Positions 1 to 10,615 of a stretch of DNA of 47,126 nucleotides are shown here, in pieces (within the stretch, counting starts at the first letter, position 1; each line of letters begins with the position of its first letter). The translations under genes and the position numbers were made by a program. The notes beneath the pieces were generated by a model that saw nothing but the letters and a program-made list of their open reading frames with translations, did not search any database and was not told the origin of the DNA. The stretch is taken from the NCBI RefSeq assembly GCF_002742385.2, contig NZ_MJBI02000011.1, positions 1-47,126 of the forward strand, given 5' to 3'. This DNA is from Macrococcoides goetzii (GTDB taxonomy: Bacteria; Bacillota; Bacilli; Staphylococcales; Staphylococcaceae).

Positions 1-161
1 GTTTGTTGTGGTAACTACAATATTAACATGGATGCACATGGCTCATTTTTTATTTTTTAAAGCACACCGTAGGTGGCTAACTTGATTATAGAATTTCCCC
101 CCTTTTAATATTCCAAAAGGAGTATTAAATTTCTAAAAATTAAAATTAAAATATTTTTAAA

Positions 162-1238
162 TTAATTGAATTGTTTTTTAATTAATTCATTTTTTTCAGC
201 TATTGACTTAAGATTATCATATAAATCCTTCGCTCCACTCTGACTACTGCTATATGTTTGCTTTGAATATTCACTGTTTTTATAATGATTAAACAAATCA
301 CTTATTTTACCAAAGAAAAATTCTTCTGATAATTGGTTTTCGAGTCGTCCCTGTAAATAAAATAATCTTAAAAGTTTAAAAGCCACAATATATCCTATCG
401 ACTTCTTAAAATATTTATATCGATCATCACCAAAATACTCATCTCTCGCATCAATCCAAGCGTTAAAAAAGTTCATAACTACTTTTAATATTAAATGCTC
501 TTTATTTTCATTATACCAATCATAGAATACATACCTTTGTTTATTTACGATATCAGGTAAATAATCAATGTTATTTTTTATATTTCGATTTGAAATTAAA
601 CTCATTAATGAGTCAGCAAGAGTTGATTGCGAAACTTCGGCATTAATATTCTCTTCATCTTTAATTCCTAACATTTTTACTTTTCCGGTCATTCTAGATT
701 CTTTGCTTGTATTTAAAGCTTTGATAATTTCATGTGTTACTTTTGCTACAGTTCTTTTACTACTTAATCCATATAAATCATAAACTAAAGATTTTGATAC
801 TGGTTTTTGATTTCCATTAATAGTTGAAAACAATTCCGCATCAATTTCAAGAGTACTTTCAATAAATATTACTACGGGTACTTCAAATTCAAAACCGTTA
901 GAAGATTCCATTATACCTCTTATTCTATGTTGACCATCAATAATACTGCATAACTCCTTACTTTCATTATCAATATTCAAAAAATTTTCGTCAACAATTT
1001 CTACCATTTCATTAGGAGCTGATAAAATTATGGCTGTTGGAAAAACTGCATCTGGCCTAGATGCATATTCCTTTATATTTCGAATCCTATTTAAATCTAA
1101 TTTTCTTTGGATTCCCTCTGAATTGTATATTGTTCTTTGATTTGAAAAAGAAATCGAATCAATTTCACTTACTTTTAACTTACCTAGGTAAAAAGTTGCA
1201 TATGGTTGATCTATTTTTATATACTTAAAAGAAATCAA
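162..1238 (-). CDS. DGQHR-domain protein (DndB-like), last gene of the hsd operon
   Basis: A protein of about 358 residues with the sequence IIDGQHRIRG near residue 101-110, the signature of DGQHR-domain proteins. These are related to DndB and ParB-like folds and are often found beside DNA modification or restriction genes. The motif is visible; the link to DNA modification is family knowledge. An upstream ATG at 1259 exists, but a strong AGGAGG lies inside that reading frame, six bases before a TTG at 1238, so TTG is the more likely start. The gene follows the 4-TM protein gene closely and shares the strand of hsdMSR, so it is probably the fifth gene of that operon. No catalytic residues are recognised. 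It could regulate or sense modification state, but this is inference. Confidence 0.75.
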   Translation of the reverse strand: MISFKYIKIDQPYATFYLGKLKVSEIDSISFSNQRTIYNSEGIQRKLDLNRIRNIKEYASRPDAVFPTAIILSAPNEMVEIVDENFLNIDNESKELCSIIDGQHRIRGIMESSNGFEFEVPVVIFIESTLEIDAELFSTINGNQKPVSKSLVYDLYGLSSKRTVAKVTHEIIKALNTSKESRMTGKVKMLGIKDEENINAEVSQSTLADSLMSLISNRNIKNNIDYLPDIVNKQRYVFYDWYNENKEHLILKVVMNFFNAWIDARDEYFGDDRYKYFKKSIGYIVAFKLLRLFYLQGRLENQLSEEFFFGKISDLFNHYKNSEYSKQTYSSSQSGAKDLYDNLKSIAEKNELIKKQFN

Positions 1239-1277
1239 TATAATCCTCCTAATTTTCATGTATTCTAATAACAGAGA

Positions 1278-1886
1278 TTAATTTTCTAGCAATTCATCAT
1301 CTGATATTTCTTTAGCCTTGTGAGTGATACTATTAACTTCTTTTTCCGATTTTTCGTTTAAACTCACCTCATCCCTATCGAAATAACGGTATAAAATAAA
1401 TAAATAAATTGTAAATAAATAAATACTTATACTTAAGAACATCTGATATACATTCAATTTCACACTTGTTGGATTTGTTTTTATTCCAAAACTGTAGAAT
1501 AGTGCCATAAATATCATAGATACTATTAGAAAATTTCTAATTAATTTAACTATATTTATTTTTTCTAAACGTTTATTATTACTATTTTTTACATCTGAAG
1601 AAATTGAAATATTTTCTTTGTCATTTGACTTATTATTTAAAATTAATGATGAGACTAATGACACACCTGAAATGAATAATGTTCCTTTCAAAATATAGTT
1701 CATTACAATCAAGCTGAAATTATTAAAACTTGAGTAAATGGAATAAAGTAAAGCAAACCATAGTCCCAAATGACTAAAGAAAAGTGTAATAATAGATTTA
1801 CATATCCAATCTCCCTTTAATTCTACCGGACTTTTAAAATAAAATGCTTGAAATAAGTATTTATTTTCTTTCCAATATCTTTTCAT
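1278..1886 (-). CDS. Four-helix membrane protein of unknown function in the hsd operon
   Basis: A 202-residue protein with about four hydrophobic segments (near residues 30-50, 60-80, 112-132 and 145-165) and a charged linker between the second and third that is rich in Asn, Ser and Lys. The C-terminal tail is acidic and probably cytoplasmic. I do not recognise the family. ATG at 1886 is preceded by AGAGG at good spacing. It lies 31 bp after hsdR and about 40 bp before the DGQHR gene start, so co-transcription is likely. Membrane proteins in defence operons often act as effectors or sensors, but nothing in this sequence proves it. Confidence 0.7.
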   Translation of the reverse strand: MKRYWKENKYLFQAFYFKSPVELKGDWICKSIITLFFSHLGLWFALLYSIYSSFNNFSLIVMNYILKGTLFISGVSLVSSLILNNKSNDKENISISSDVKNSNNKRLEKINIVKLIRNFLIVSMIFMALFYSFGIKTNPTSVKLNVYQMFLSISIYLFTIYLFILYRYFDRDEVSLNEKSEKEVNSITHKAKEISDDELLEN

Positions 1887-1917
1887 TATTTCCTCTTTTC
1901 CTATAATATTAGCTATT

Positions 1918-4900
1918 TTATAACTCCCAACTCATTTGTTCTGCCATTAACTCTGCCTGCTCAATCACAGTGTCTACAGCCATTTTTTGAAGATCTGGTG
2001 GATAGCCATATTTCTTTAACAATCTTCTAACTACTACTCTCATTTTCGCTCGCGCGTTTTCTCTTAAGTTCCAATCAACACTCATATTTTCTTTGATACT
2101 TTTAGTCAATTCATGCGCAATTGCTTTTAATACATCGTCACCTAATACTTGTTCAGCTGTTTCATGTGAGGCAAGTGCATCATAGAATGCAACTTCTTCT
2201 TTAATCATGCCAGTGTGTTCTCCACGTTTATGTGCAGAATCCATTTCTTTCGCCAATTGGATTAATTCTTCTATTACTTTTGAAGTTTCAATTGTGCGTT
2301 TATTATATCTATTCAAAGCATCCCCAAGCATTTCTGAAAACTTTCTTGCTTGAATCAAGTTTGTACGTTGGATTGCTTTCACTTTACCTGCTAATAATCT
2401 ATTCAGTAATGCAACAGCTAAGTTTTTCTGAGGTAGTGCTTTCACATCTTCTAAAAATTTATCAGAAAGAATAGAAATATCAGGATTTTCAATACCTAAT
2501 TCTTTGTAAACATCTATAACATCTTCTGAAATAATAGATTTTGAAACCAGCTGATTAATTTCATAATCTAATTGGTCTTTTGTTTTTGTTACCCCTGATC
2601 TTTCACTTAACTTCTTAACAATTGTTGCTTTAACAGCTTTAAAGAACCCTATTTCTTCATTTATCTTAACTGCTTCTTCAGTTGTTGAACATAATGCATA
2701 TGCCTTACCTAATTCTACAACCAAATTAAGAAATCTTTTCTTATCTTCTTCTCCTAAGCCCATTACATAATCCATTGTGTTAATCATAGCTTGCATTCTT
2801 AATGATGCTTTTTCTGCATTATAGTTTGAATAGTCATGTCCATGTAATAATTCTCTAATTAACTGATGTTTCTCAAGCATAATGTTTACAGCTTGATCTG
2901 TATCAATCCCTGTATTATCTTTGTCGTTGTCAGTATATTGCTTTAATGCTTCTTTTAAACTATCCGCAATACCGATATAATCAACAATTAAACCACCTGG
3001 TTTATCTTTAAATACACGGTTAACCCTTGCGATGGCTTGCATTAAGTTATGACCTTGCATTGGTTTATCGATGTACATTGTATGCATTGAAGGTGCATCA
3101 AACCCTGTTAGCCACATATCACGAACAATCACAATCTTTAATGGATCGTTCACATCTTTCATACGTTTCTCATATAATTTACGGACTGGTTTTGATTTTA
3201 CAAAAGGCTGCATGTCTTCAGGATCACTTGAAGAACCTGTCATTACGACTTTAATAACACCTTTATTATCATCATCACTATGCCATTCTGGCTTAAGTTT
3301 AATAATCTCTTTATACAAATCAACTGCAATTCTACGACTCATTACAACTGCCATTGCCTTACCTGCAATTGCCGCTTCCCTCTTATCAAAATGCTCAACA
3401 ATATCAATCGCTAATTTCTCTAATCTTGATTTTGAACCTGCAACAGCAGCAACTCTTGACCATTTAGACTTTAATCGTTCTTTAGTCGTCTCTTCTTGGC
3501 TTTCGGTAATCTCTTCATAATCATTATCGATACTTAATCCATCTGGTAGCAACAATGGAATAATCCGAGACTCATAATAAATCTTAACGGTCGCACCATC
3601 TTCAACTGCTTGTGTCATATCGTATACATCAATATATTCACCAAATACAGCCGGTGTATTTCTATCTGTAGATTCTACAGGCGTACCAGTAAATCCAACA
3701 AACGAAGCATTAGGCAACGCATCACGGACATACTTTGCAAAGCCATACTTTAATTCACCTTCAGAACCTTTTGCATGTGACATATGAGCACTAAATCCAT
3801 ATTGAGATCTATGTGCTTCATCAGCCATAACAATGACATTTCGACGTTCCGTTAAACACGGCATCTTTCCATCACTATCTGGTGTAAACTTCTGTAACGT
3901 TGAAAATATTACGCCACCTGATTCAACATCTAATAATTCTCTTAAATGATTACTATCCTCAGCTTGTCGTGGTGTATTCACAAGTATCTCACTCGATTTA
4001 CTGAAAGTATCAAATAATTGATTATCTAAATCATTTCTATCCGTTAATACAACAATAGTAGGATTATTCAACTCTTGAACTAACTTACCAGCATAAAACA
4101 CCATTGATAAACTCTTACCAGAACCTTGTGTATGCCATACAACACCTATCTTCTTATCTCCTTCAATACTGCTTGCAAGCTTAGCTTTCTCGACTGCTTT
4201 ATTTACAGCAAAATACTGATGATAAGCAGCAAGAATCTTAAACGTATTCTCACCATCTGTTTGAAATAATATAAAGTTCTTTATGATATCTAACAAACGA
4301 CCTGGTTCAAGCATACCTTTAATCATCACTTCCAACTGAACCATATTATCCTCAGCCTTATTCTGACCATCCATAGTACGCCATTTCATAAAACGCTCTT
4401 CATTTGCTGTAAGTGAACCAACACGAGCATTCACACCATCGCTAATGATTAACATTTCATTAAATCGGAACAAACTTGAAATGGACTTCTTATACGTTTG
4501 TAATTGGTTATATGCACTCGTTATCGAAACATCTTCACTAGACGCACTCTTTAATTCCATCACAACTAATGGCAAGCCATTTACGAATAGAATCACATCG
4601 GGACGTTTAGTAATATTATCTTGAATAATCGTAAATTGATTCACCGCAACAAAATCATTATTATGAATGTTCTCAAAATCAAATAAATAAACTTTAACTG
4701 TTGGATTAACTCCATCATCACTTAAAGTCTCCACATCAATACCTTTAGTAACATATTGATGAAAGTCCTTGTTATTCAAAACTACATTTGGGGAAGTATT
4801 AGCAATAACCTTACGGCCAGCTTCTTCAATAACTTTAGAATCCACAGAAGGATTAATACGACGTAATGCATCAAATAATCTATCTTCTAAAACCACATCA

Positions 4901-5028
4901 CGATATGATGACCTTTCAGGATAGATACCATCATGTGCAATATCCGGACCATTTAAAACCTCATAACCAACCTCTTCAAGCCATTCAAAACAAGCCGCCT
5001 CTAAATATGCCTCATTAAATGGATTCAA
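1918..5028 (-). CDS. hsdR: Type I restriction enzyme, restriction and translocation subunit HsdR
   Basis: A 1036-residue HsdR of normal length. The N-terminal PD-(D/E)xK nuclease region contains VVMELKSA near residue 155, giving the E-x-K pair. The SF2 translocase follows: Walker A HTQGSGKS near residue 300, the DEAH-like box ADEAHRSQ, the GFTGTP motif, and late helicase motifs ([14 protein letters not shown]). The C-terminal part is helical and would dock to HsdS/HsdM. HsdR uses ATP to move DNA and cuts it far from unmethylated target sites. The start is TTG at 5028, with GGAGG eight bases upstream inside the end of hsdS. No break is seen, so the subunit looks functional. Confidence 0.95.
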   Translation of the reverse strand: MNPFNEAYLEAACFEWLEEVGYEVLNGPDIAHDGIYPERSSYRDVVLEDRLFDALRRINPSVDSKVIEEAGRKVIANTSPNVVLNNKDFHQYVTKGIDVETLSDDGVNPTVKVYLFDFENIHNNDFVAVNQFTIIQDNITKRPDVILFVNGLPLVVMELKSASSEDVSITSAYNQLQTYKKSISSLFRFNEMLIISDGVNARVGSLTANEERFMKWRTMDGQNKAEDNMVQLEVMIKGMLEPGRLLDIIKNFILFQTDGENTFKILAAYHQYFAVNKAVEKAKLASSIEGDKKIGVVWHTQGSGKSLSMVFYAGKLVQELNNPTIVVLTDRNDLDNQLFDTFSKSSEILVNTPRQAEDSNHLRELLDVESGGVIFSTLQKFTPDSDGKMPCLTERRNVIVMADEAHRSQYGFSAHMSHAKGSEGELKYGFAKYVRDALPNASFVGFTGTPVESTDRNTPAVFGEYIDVYDMTQAVEDGATVKIYYESRIIPLLLPDGLSIDNDYEEITESQEETTKERLKSKWSRVAAVAGSKSRLEKLAIDIVEHFDKREAAIAGKAMAVVMSRRIAVDLYKEIIKLKPEWHSDDDNKGVIKVVMTGSSSDPEDMQPFVKSKPVRKLYEKRMKDVNDPLKIVIVRDMWLTGFDAPSMHTMYIDKPMQGHNLMQAIARVNRVFKDKPGGLIVDYIGIADSLKEALKQYTDNDKDNTGIDTDQAVNIMLEKHQLIRELLHGHDYSNYNAEKASLRMQAMINTMDYVMGLGEEDKKRFLNLVVELGKAYALCSTTEEAVKINEEIGFFKAVKATIVKKLSERSGVTKTKDQLDYEINQLVSKSIISEDVIDVYKELGIENPDISILSDKFLEDVKALPQKNLAVALLNRLLAGKVKAIQRTNLIQARKFSEMLGDALNRYNKRTIETSKVIEELIQLAKEMDSAHKRGEHTGMIKEEVAFYDALASHETAEQVLGDDVLKAIAHELTKSIKENMSVDWNLRENARAKMRVVVRRLLKKYGYPPDLQKMAVDTVIEQAELMAEQMSWEL

Positions 5029-5031
5029 TTA

Positions 5032-6282
5032 CTACACCTCCAAGTCTTCTGGAATTTCTATCTCACCTGATAATAATTTAGGTAAGAGTGAATCTCTAAG
5101 TTTCTCTAAAAATTTTGATTGTTCATTTAATAAACTTATCATATTCATAATATTAACAACGGTATTATGATATAGTTGTTCCAATTCATTGTTACTTTTC
5201 GGAAATTTATATGATAATAGTGAATCTTTAGATATCCTTAAAACCGTAGTACCAGTTGCATTCCCTTCAACTATCATTCTGTAATTCCTTGTTTGTAGTG
5301 AAAAGTATAAGAAATATAATGGTAAATTATTCTCAATAACTTTAAAAACATCCAGGCTATAAATCATTAAATCTGAAAGATTTGGAACCAAAGCTGGTGC
5401 ACCTAACATTTTCCTGTCTTGTGTTAAATCTGTCGCAGCAATTATCAAATCTCCAGGGTAGATTTTATGATTTTGTTTATAATCTCCAAAGTAGTACTTA
5501 GTTTTTTTATCTTTGAATCCCTTGATGAAATTAAAATTCGATAGCGAAATTAACGGAAATGACTCATCCAATAATTTATCTTTATCTAAGAATTCACCTT
5601 TATACGATAATCCTTTTTTTATATCAACATATTCAGATAAACTATGAATCATCCATCCCTTAGGTATCTCACCTAACTCACTTTCAACCATTTCTCCACC
5701 ACTTGATTTATACGGTTTACCATCTTCATTCGGGAATTCAAAATCAATAAACCAATGTTTGAATAAAGTTTGTGAGATTTGTTCTAAATTATCAATTGTT
5801 TTATTATTTAATTCTATTTTTTCATCAATATTTCTCAAAATTTTTCCTATTTTTCTTTGGGTTTGATTATTTGGGATATAAAACTCTAAATTTTCTAATG
5901 TCTTTTTATTAATTGAACTAAAAATAGTACCTGAAGTAAAATTTTCAATATTCTTCATATTTTTTAATAAATAATATAAAAATTCATTATTATCATTTTT
6001 TGAACTTATTGCTGATAAACCTCTACCAATGCACAATTCTAATGGAGCAATATTAATGTCTCCAACTGGTGCTCTTACACTGAAGAGAATATCTCCTTTT
6101 CCAGCTAATTTAGTAATTTTTGATGTATAAGTATCGAATTTTGGATACATAAATCCAAAAGTTCTATTTCCTTGTAAAAATGGCGTACCAGCAATATCAT
6201 TATAAAACTCTGACTTTGGAGATTGTCCCATATTGATATTAGCAATATCTCTTAGCTTTACTTTTTTAAATTCCAAACCCAA
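5032..6282 (-). CDS. hsdS: Type I restriction-modification specificity subunit HsdS
   Basis: A 416-residue HsdS with two variable target-recognition domains (about residues 5-130 and 205-345), each followed by a conserved helical spacer. The central spacer includes [11 protein letters not shown] and a Gly-Glu-Ile-Pro-Lys-Gly-Trp stretch that opens the second domain. The C-terminal spacer ends in [17 protein letters not shown], a very common HsdS ending. It sets the bipartite DNA sequence recognised by the whole complex. The frame opens with TTG at 6282, overlapping the end of hsdM by 17 bp, with GGAGGGG just upstream; a second TTG at 6276 is also possible. The target sequence cannot be read from the protein. 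Confidence 0.93.
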   Translation of the reverse strand: MGLEFKKVKLRDIANINMGQSPKSEFYNDIAGTPFLQGNRTFGFMYPKFDTYTSKITKLAGKGDILFSVRAPVGDINIAPLELCIGRGLSAISSKNDNNEFLYYLLKNMKNIENFTSGTIFSSINKKTLENLEFYIPNNQTQRKIGKILRNIDEKIELNNKTIDNLEQISQTLFKHWFIDFEFPNEDGKPYKSSGGEMVESELGEIPKGWMIHSLSEYVDIKKGLSYKGEFLDKDKLLDESFPLISLSNFNFIKGFKDKKTKYYFGDYKQNHKIYPGDLIIAATDLTQDRKMLGAPALVPNLSDLMIYSLDVFKVIENNLPLYFLYFSLQTRNYRMIVEGNATGTTVLRISKDSLLSYKFPKSNNELEQLYHNTVVNIMNMISLLNEQSKFLEKLRDSLLPKLLSGEIEIPEDLEV

Positions 6283-7786
6283 TCCCCTCCAATGCTTTTC
6301 GGATTTGGTCTTCTAGTTCTCTTGATTTCGCGAATTGTTCATGTAATTCACTTGTTAAGCGTTCTATTTTCTCTTCGAAGATTTCTTGATCTTCTTCAGC
6401 TTCTTCTAAGCCTACATATCTACCTGGTGTTAGGATATAATCATTTTCTTTAATCTCCTCAATGCTTGCTTCTTTTGCAAAACCTAATACATCTTCATAT
6501 ACTTTATCATTCGTACCTCTCCAAGCATGGAAAGTATCCGCCACTTTAGCAACATCTTCGGCACTAAATTCTTTATTCGTTCTTGTAGACATGAACCCTA
6601 GATTACGTGCATCGATAAACAATACTTTTTCTTTTCTATCCCTTTTGCCTGTTTTATTCTTATCTTTTGATACAAACCATAAACATACTGGAATTTGTGT
6701 TGAATAGAACAATTGTCCAGGCAATGTAACAATACATTCAACTAAATCTGCTTCAACGATATTTTTACGAATCTCACCTTCGCCTGTTGTATTAGATGAC
6801 ATAGAACCATTTGCTAATACGAACCCTGCTGTTCCTTTTGGAGATAACTTTGAAATCATGTGTTGTACCCAAGCATAGTTTGCATTCCCTTTTGGCGGAA
6901 TACCATACTGCCATCTCACATCTTCAGTAAGTTTCTCTCCTCCCCAGTCACTGATATTGAATGGTGGGTTAGCCAAGATATAATCTGCTTTTAATCCTTT
7001 ATGTAGGTCATTATGGAAAGTATCAGCATTATGTTCTCCTAAATTCGAATCAATGCCACGAATCGCTAAGTTCATTTTTGCTAATTTCCATGTTGTTGGA
7101 TTTGATTCTTGTCCATAAACAGATAAATTATCAATTCTACCTTGATGTTCTTGAACGAATTTTGTTGATTGAACAAACATTCCACCCGAACCACATGCTG
7201 GATCGTATACTCTACCTTTATATGGTTCAAGCATTTCAACTAATAATTGAACAACAGTTGAAGGTGTATAGAACTCTCCTCCGTTTTTACCTTCTGCACT
7301 TGCAAATTTACCCAGGAAATATTCATATACTCTACCTAATATATCTTTATCACGACTTTCCGCATCTCCAACTTTGAATGAGAATAAATCAATCGTCTCT
7401 CCTAGTCTCGTTTTATCTAATTCAGGACGAGAATACGATTTAGGCAATACACCTTGTAATGATTTGTTTTCTTTTTCAATCGCAACCATAGCAGCATCGA
7501 TTAATTGTCCAATTTCAGGTTTCTTCGCATTATCTTTAATAAAAGACCAACGAGCTTCTTTAGGAACAAAGAAGATATTCTCCGCTGCATATTCATCTCT
7601 ATCTTCCTCATCAGCCCATTCATCTTCTAATAATTCTTGGTACTTCTCTTCAAAAGCATCAGATACATACTTAAGGAATAATAATCCTAATACTACGTTT
7701 TTGTATTCACCCGAATCCATCGATCCTCGTAATTTATCTGCCATTTGCCATAATTTTTCTTCAAAACCTAAGTTAGCTGTTGCCAT
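6266..7786 (-). CDS. hsdM: Type I DNA adenine methyltransferase subunit HsdM
   Basis: A 506-residue N6-adenine methyltransferase. An N-terminal HsdM helical domain (about residues 5-145) precedes the SAM-binding motif DPACGSGGM near residue 197 and the catalytic NPPF motif near residue 273, the order expected for type I M subunits. EFYTP just before motif I is also typical. The C-terminal end carries a coiled region that contacts HsdS. It protects host sites by methylation and forms the M2S core. ATG at 7786 is preceded by AGAGGG, which lies in the last codons of the decayed gene upstream. It is the first intact gene of the hsd operon, after the retron. Confidence 0.95.
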   Translation of the reverse strand: MATANLGFEEKLWQMADKLRGSMDSGEYKNVVLGLLFLKYVSDAFEEKYQELLEDEWADEEDRDEYAAENIFFVPKEARWSFIKDNAKKPEIGQLIDAAMVAIEKENKSLQGVLPKSYSRPELDKTRLGETIDLFSFKVGDAESRDKDILGRVYEYFLGKFASAEGKNGGEFYTPSTVVQLLVEMLEPYKGRVYDPACGSGGMFVQSTKFVQEHQGRIDNLSVYGQESNPTTWKLAKMNLAIRGIDSNLGEHNADTFHNDLHKGLKADYILANPPFNISDWGGEKLTEDVRWQYGIPPKGNANYAWVQHMISKLSPKGTAGFVLANGSMSSNTTGEGEIRKNIVEADLVECIVTLPGQLFYSTQIPVCLWFVSKDKNKTGKRDRKEKVLFIDARNLGFMSTRTNKEFSAEDVAKVADTFHAWRGTNDKVYEDVLGFAKEASIEEIKENDYILTPGRYVGLEEAEEDQEIFEEKIERLTSELHEQFAKSRELEDQIRKALEGIGFGI

Positions 7787-7788
7787 AA

Positions 7789-8265
7789 TTACACCCTCTT
7801 CAATAAATTATTTTTACTTTTGGTCTGATAATATTTATTGTACAAACTATCAGCAATTACAATTTCTTTTGTTTTGAAAATCTTTATAATTTCAATATCA
7901 TCTTCGTTTTCTATACTTATCACATCGTTATCTTGGTATTCATATGTAATAACTTTATAATCATTAATATTTATTTTTATCGGAAGTTCTACTTACTTTA
8001 ATAATTTATTATATGAAGTATTAATATCATTTCCACTTTTAAACCCAATTTTTTCTATTATTGCATTTCTATTTCCTACATTATCAATAGTAACACATAG
8101 CTTAATTTTAGAATTGCTATAATCAGTTTGTATCACTGACTTAATAAATAATTTTCTTTTTCTCTGATATTATAATAAGATAAAAAAATCGCAACTAATA
8201 GAGCTGCAAAAGTTGAAATTGCGCTAAGTGCATCCCAATTTATTGTATAATTTATTATCTTTCAT
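7789..8265 (-). pseudogene. Decayed gene for a small membrane-anchored protein between retron and hsdM
   Basis: Not an open frame, but conceptual translation in stitched frames gives a coherent protein. A short start (ATG 8265, preceded by GAGGATGAG) leads into a one-helix segment WDALSAISTFAALLVAIFL, then IREKEN. After a frameshift near 8140-8165, a beta-rich part continues (IKLCVTIDNVGNRNAIIEKI), is interrupted by TAA at 7993-7995, then runs in the same frame to the stop at 7789. At least two shifts and one internal stop are needed. The layout of one TM helix plus a small beta domain is common among Firmicute proteins of unknown role. It sat between retron and hsdM, so it may be a lost member of the island. 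Sequencing error is unlikely to explain all three lesions. Confidence 0.65.
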
Positions 8266-8335
8266 TCTCATCCTCAAAAATATAATTGATAATTTCAACT
8301 TCTCTAAGAAGACTAATTAAAAATTGTTCATTACT

Positions 8336-10162
8336 CTATTCAGTAACTACTTTCTTTCTATTCTTCTTCGACATTTCATAAATTTCAATAATGTACACTA
8401 TGTCATCTAATATTTGCTTGAAGTTATGAAAATTTATATTTTGAAAGTTACTATAAACATATTTTGAAAATATTTCTTTACCGTACTTATTTGTTTCTTC
8501 TTCATCTTTTCTTGAAAATATTTTTCCATTAATTTCATGATTCAAGACATCTTCATCGAATAAATCTTCTATTTCACCTTCTAATGCTCCCTCTTCTAAT
8601 GAGTGAGTAAGTAAATATAAGTTTTTAGTAATATGTATTTTTTTATTTTTTTTAAATTCATCGACCTTTGAACTAATTTTTGCGTGTTTTATAAAAGATT
8701 TAACTGGACTATCTTTTTTTCTTCTATCAACTTCATTATCAAAAAATAAAATTACTGGCTTATTTGCTCCAGTGAAATTTCTCAATTCATCAAAATAATC
8801 ATAATAACTAGGATAATAATTATTTTGCACGTCATAATATGAAAAAATATTTTTCATGACATCTCCACCATGCTCAGAGATATTTAAAAAATATTGTAAC
8901 TTACTTATTTTTTTATTTTTCCTTGATGATTTATCTAAAAACGATACTTTATAAATATATTTATCCCCTTGTTTTTCCACTAATCCCGGGTATTCTTTAT
9001 GTAAACTTTTTAATGCAGCCTTTAAATATTTAATATCTGTTTTACCTTCAGTAATTATTAAAGGCTTAGGATTTCCATAAAAAAGCTTGAAAAAGATAAA
9101 CTTTTGATATTCTTGTTCTCTTGAATTCAATTGCTTAAAAAATTGGTCACTTTTTGTATTCACTTTTTTTTGATAAGTAGAAATATAGCTAAAATTTTTT
9201 TGATTTTTTATCAAATTATATTCTACTGACTTCGTTTTAGATATATTGTTATTAAATTTATCAAGTTGATTAATAAAACTAAATCTACCTTCCAATTGAT
9301 CTAAAGTCCCTTTTTCATTTTCTATATAAAATTCATTATTACAATATAGATTATGTGCCATGGCTCTAGTTTTTTTTATGTATTCTTTATTTACATTTAA
9401 CTTCTCATTAACAGTAATTCCTGTTACATCTTGTCTTAGATTATTTTGTTGGATACGTGTTTTTTTATTATTTATACTGAAACCTGAATTGCTAATTACT
9501 TTTTCAAGATCTTTTAGTAATTTTTCTAATTGCTTAGTAGTCAAATATTTATTTGTCGAAAAAGTCATATCATCAGCATATCTTGTATAATCAAGATTAT
9601 ACTTTTTACACATCTTAAGCATTCTTATATCTAAAATTTTTGCTATTAGATTAGAAATTATTGGAGACGTTGGTGCTCCTTGTGGCAAATGGCCTTTATA
9701 ACAAGTTAACTGTGCAATAATTAATGCCACTTCTTTGGGTAATCCAAAAAATTTATCTTTTTCAAAAAAACCCTTCACTCTACCAAAGTGAAGACTTTCA
9801 AAAAAATCTTGTATATCTATATTTATTACAATTTTTTTATTTCTATGTTTTCTTGCATTAGTGATAATATTTTTTCCTGGTACAAATCCATGGACAATTT
9901 TATTTTCAACATTAAGTTTAGCAAATAATTCGTCATTTCTAATTTGTAATAATTCTTGGACTTTCTTTTGTACAAACTTTAATTGTTCATTTGGTGCATG
10001 TATTCTTCTTTCTTCGCCGTTTTTTTTAGGTACTGAAAAATTAATATAAAAGCTTTCTATTCCATTTTCTTTGTTGCTATATAATAAATAATTTAATAGT
10101 CCAACAGAAATTCCTAATTCATTACAAAATGACTGTTTGTCAACAATAAAATTATAATTCAT
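8336..10162 (-). CDS. Retron reverse transcriptase fused to a Toprim domain
   Basis: A 608-residue fusion. The RT part (about 1-300) has the hallmarks of retron RTs: NARKH at 102-106 (the retron NAxxH motif), the first catalytic Asp in NIDIQDFF near 116, LPQGAPTSP near 159-167, the catalytic YADD at 195-198, and VTG at 246-248 (the second retron-specific motif). The C-terminal part is a Toprim-like nuclease domain: TEGKTD at 371-376 and FFDNEVD at 473-479 give the acidic metal-binding residues, and a late IEDLF is seen as in OLD/Toprim proteins. The RT would copy the adjacent ncRNA into msDNA, and the Toprim domain is the likely effector. This matches the RT-Toprim retron class (Ec67-like, type I-C as I recall the scheme). 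ATG 10162 follows AAAGGGG. Confidence 0.93.
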   Translation of the reverse strand: MNYNFIVDKQSFCNELGISVGLLNYLLYSNKENGIESFYINFSVPKKNGEERRIHAPNEQLKFVQKKVQELLQIRNDELFAKLNVENKIVHGFVPGKNIITNARKHRNKKIVINIDIQDFFESLHFGRVKGFFEKDKFFGLPKEVALIIAQLTCYKGHLPQGAPTSPIISNLIAKILDIRMLKMCKKYNLDYTRYADDMTFSTNKYLTTKQLEKLLKDLEKVISNSGFSINNKKTRIQQNNLRQDVTGITVNEKLNVNKEYIKKTRAMAHNLYCNNEFYIENEKGTLDQLEGRFSFINQLDKFNNNISKTKSVEYNLIKNQKNFSYISTYQKKVNTKSDQFFKQLNSREQEYQKFIFFKLFYGNPKPLIITEGKTDIKYLKAALKSLHKEYPGLVEKQGDKYIYKVSFLDKSSRKNKKISKLQYFLNISEHGGDVMKNIFSYYDVQNNYYPSYYDYFDELRNFTGANKPVILFFDNEVDRRKKDSPVKSFIKHAKISSKVDEFKKNKKIHITKNLYLLTHSLEEGALEGEIEDLFDEDVLNHEINGKIFSRKDEEETNKYGKEIFSKYVYSNFQNINFHNFKQILDDIVYIIEIYEMSKKNRKKVVTE

Positions 10163-10182
10163 AACTCATTCCCCTTTAAAAT

Positions 10183-10313
10183 ATGCGTATGGCTACTCAT
10201 TAGGCATTATAAAAGGATAATTCATAATCGAATGGACAATTGATAAGAAGCTATCTCACATACAATTTTATAAACACTTGCGAAGCACAAGTAAAAATTC
10301 TAGCCATACGCAT
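10183..10313 (-). ncRNA. Retron ncRNA (msr-msd) with a1/a2 inverted repeat
   Basis: On the minus strand the 13-base repeat a1, ATGCGTATGGCTA (10313-10301), is perfectly complementary to a2, TAGCCATACGCAT (10195-10183), which lies about 20 bp before the RT start. An unpaired G at 10300 directly follows a1, the expected position of the branching guanosine. Next comes a compact msr hairpin, ACTTGTG-CTT-CGCAAGT (10292-10276). The remaining stretch (about 10200-10260) forms only an imperfect, AT-rich hairpin around CATTCGATTATG and would be the msd. The order a1, short msr hairpin, msd, a2, RT is the standard retron plan. The exact msDNA end cannot be set by eye. Confidence 0.85.
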
Positions 10314-10317
10314 TTTT

Positions 10318-10323
10318 ATTATA
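10318..10323 (-). promoter_or_regulatory. Likely -10 box of the retron ncRNA promoter
   Basis: A perfect TATAAT on the minus strand lies five bases before a1, so transcription would begin about at the a1 repeat, as expected for a retron transcript. No convincing -35 box is seen at standard spacing; TTGAAA occurs upstream but with a 13-base gap. The same promoter could drive the RT and perhaps the hsd genes. Confidence 0.5.
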
Positions 10324-10615
10324 TCATTCAAAAGCATTTCAAATATAGTTTTAAATTATTTTCCAAGGCGATTAGAACTTAATTAGTAAATACAAATAAA
10401 ATTTTTGAAGAATTTTAATAATTTATTTTTTTTGAATCTATCTTTTATATTCAACCTTTTCTAAATGTACATTACTCATTCATTAAATATCTCGAATATA
10501 CTAAATACATAATATTATCCTCAAAAAATACAATAAAAATATCTAAAAATTAGTTATCTATATTCATACTACATCGACTATAATGAGATTAACAAATATA
10601 TGAAGAAGTGCAATC

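Noticed and set aside
60-85. Hairpin as terminator of the hsd operon
   Set aside because: A short stem around GTA is visible, but no T-run follows on the minus strand.
3071-3520. Plus-strand open frames inside hsdR
   Set aside because: They are shadows of a gene with clear motifs on the other strand and have no ribosome sites.
7374-7877. Plus-strand open frame over the hsdM start
   Set aside because: Antisense to hsdM; composition is low complexity Ser and Asn with no family match.
1-10600. Prophage or integrative element
   Set aside because: No integrase, transposase, phage structural gene or attachment-site repeat was found at either side; the left end is outside the window.
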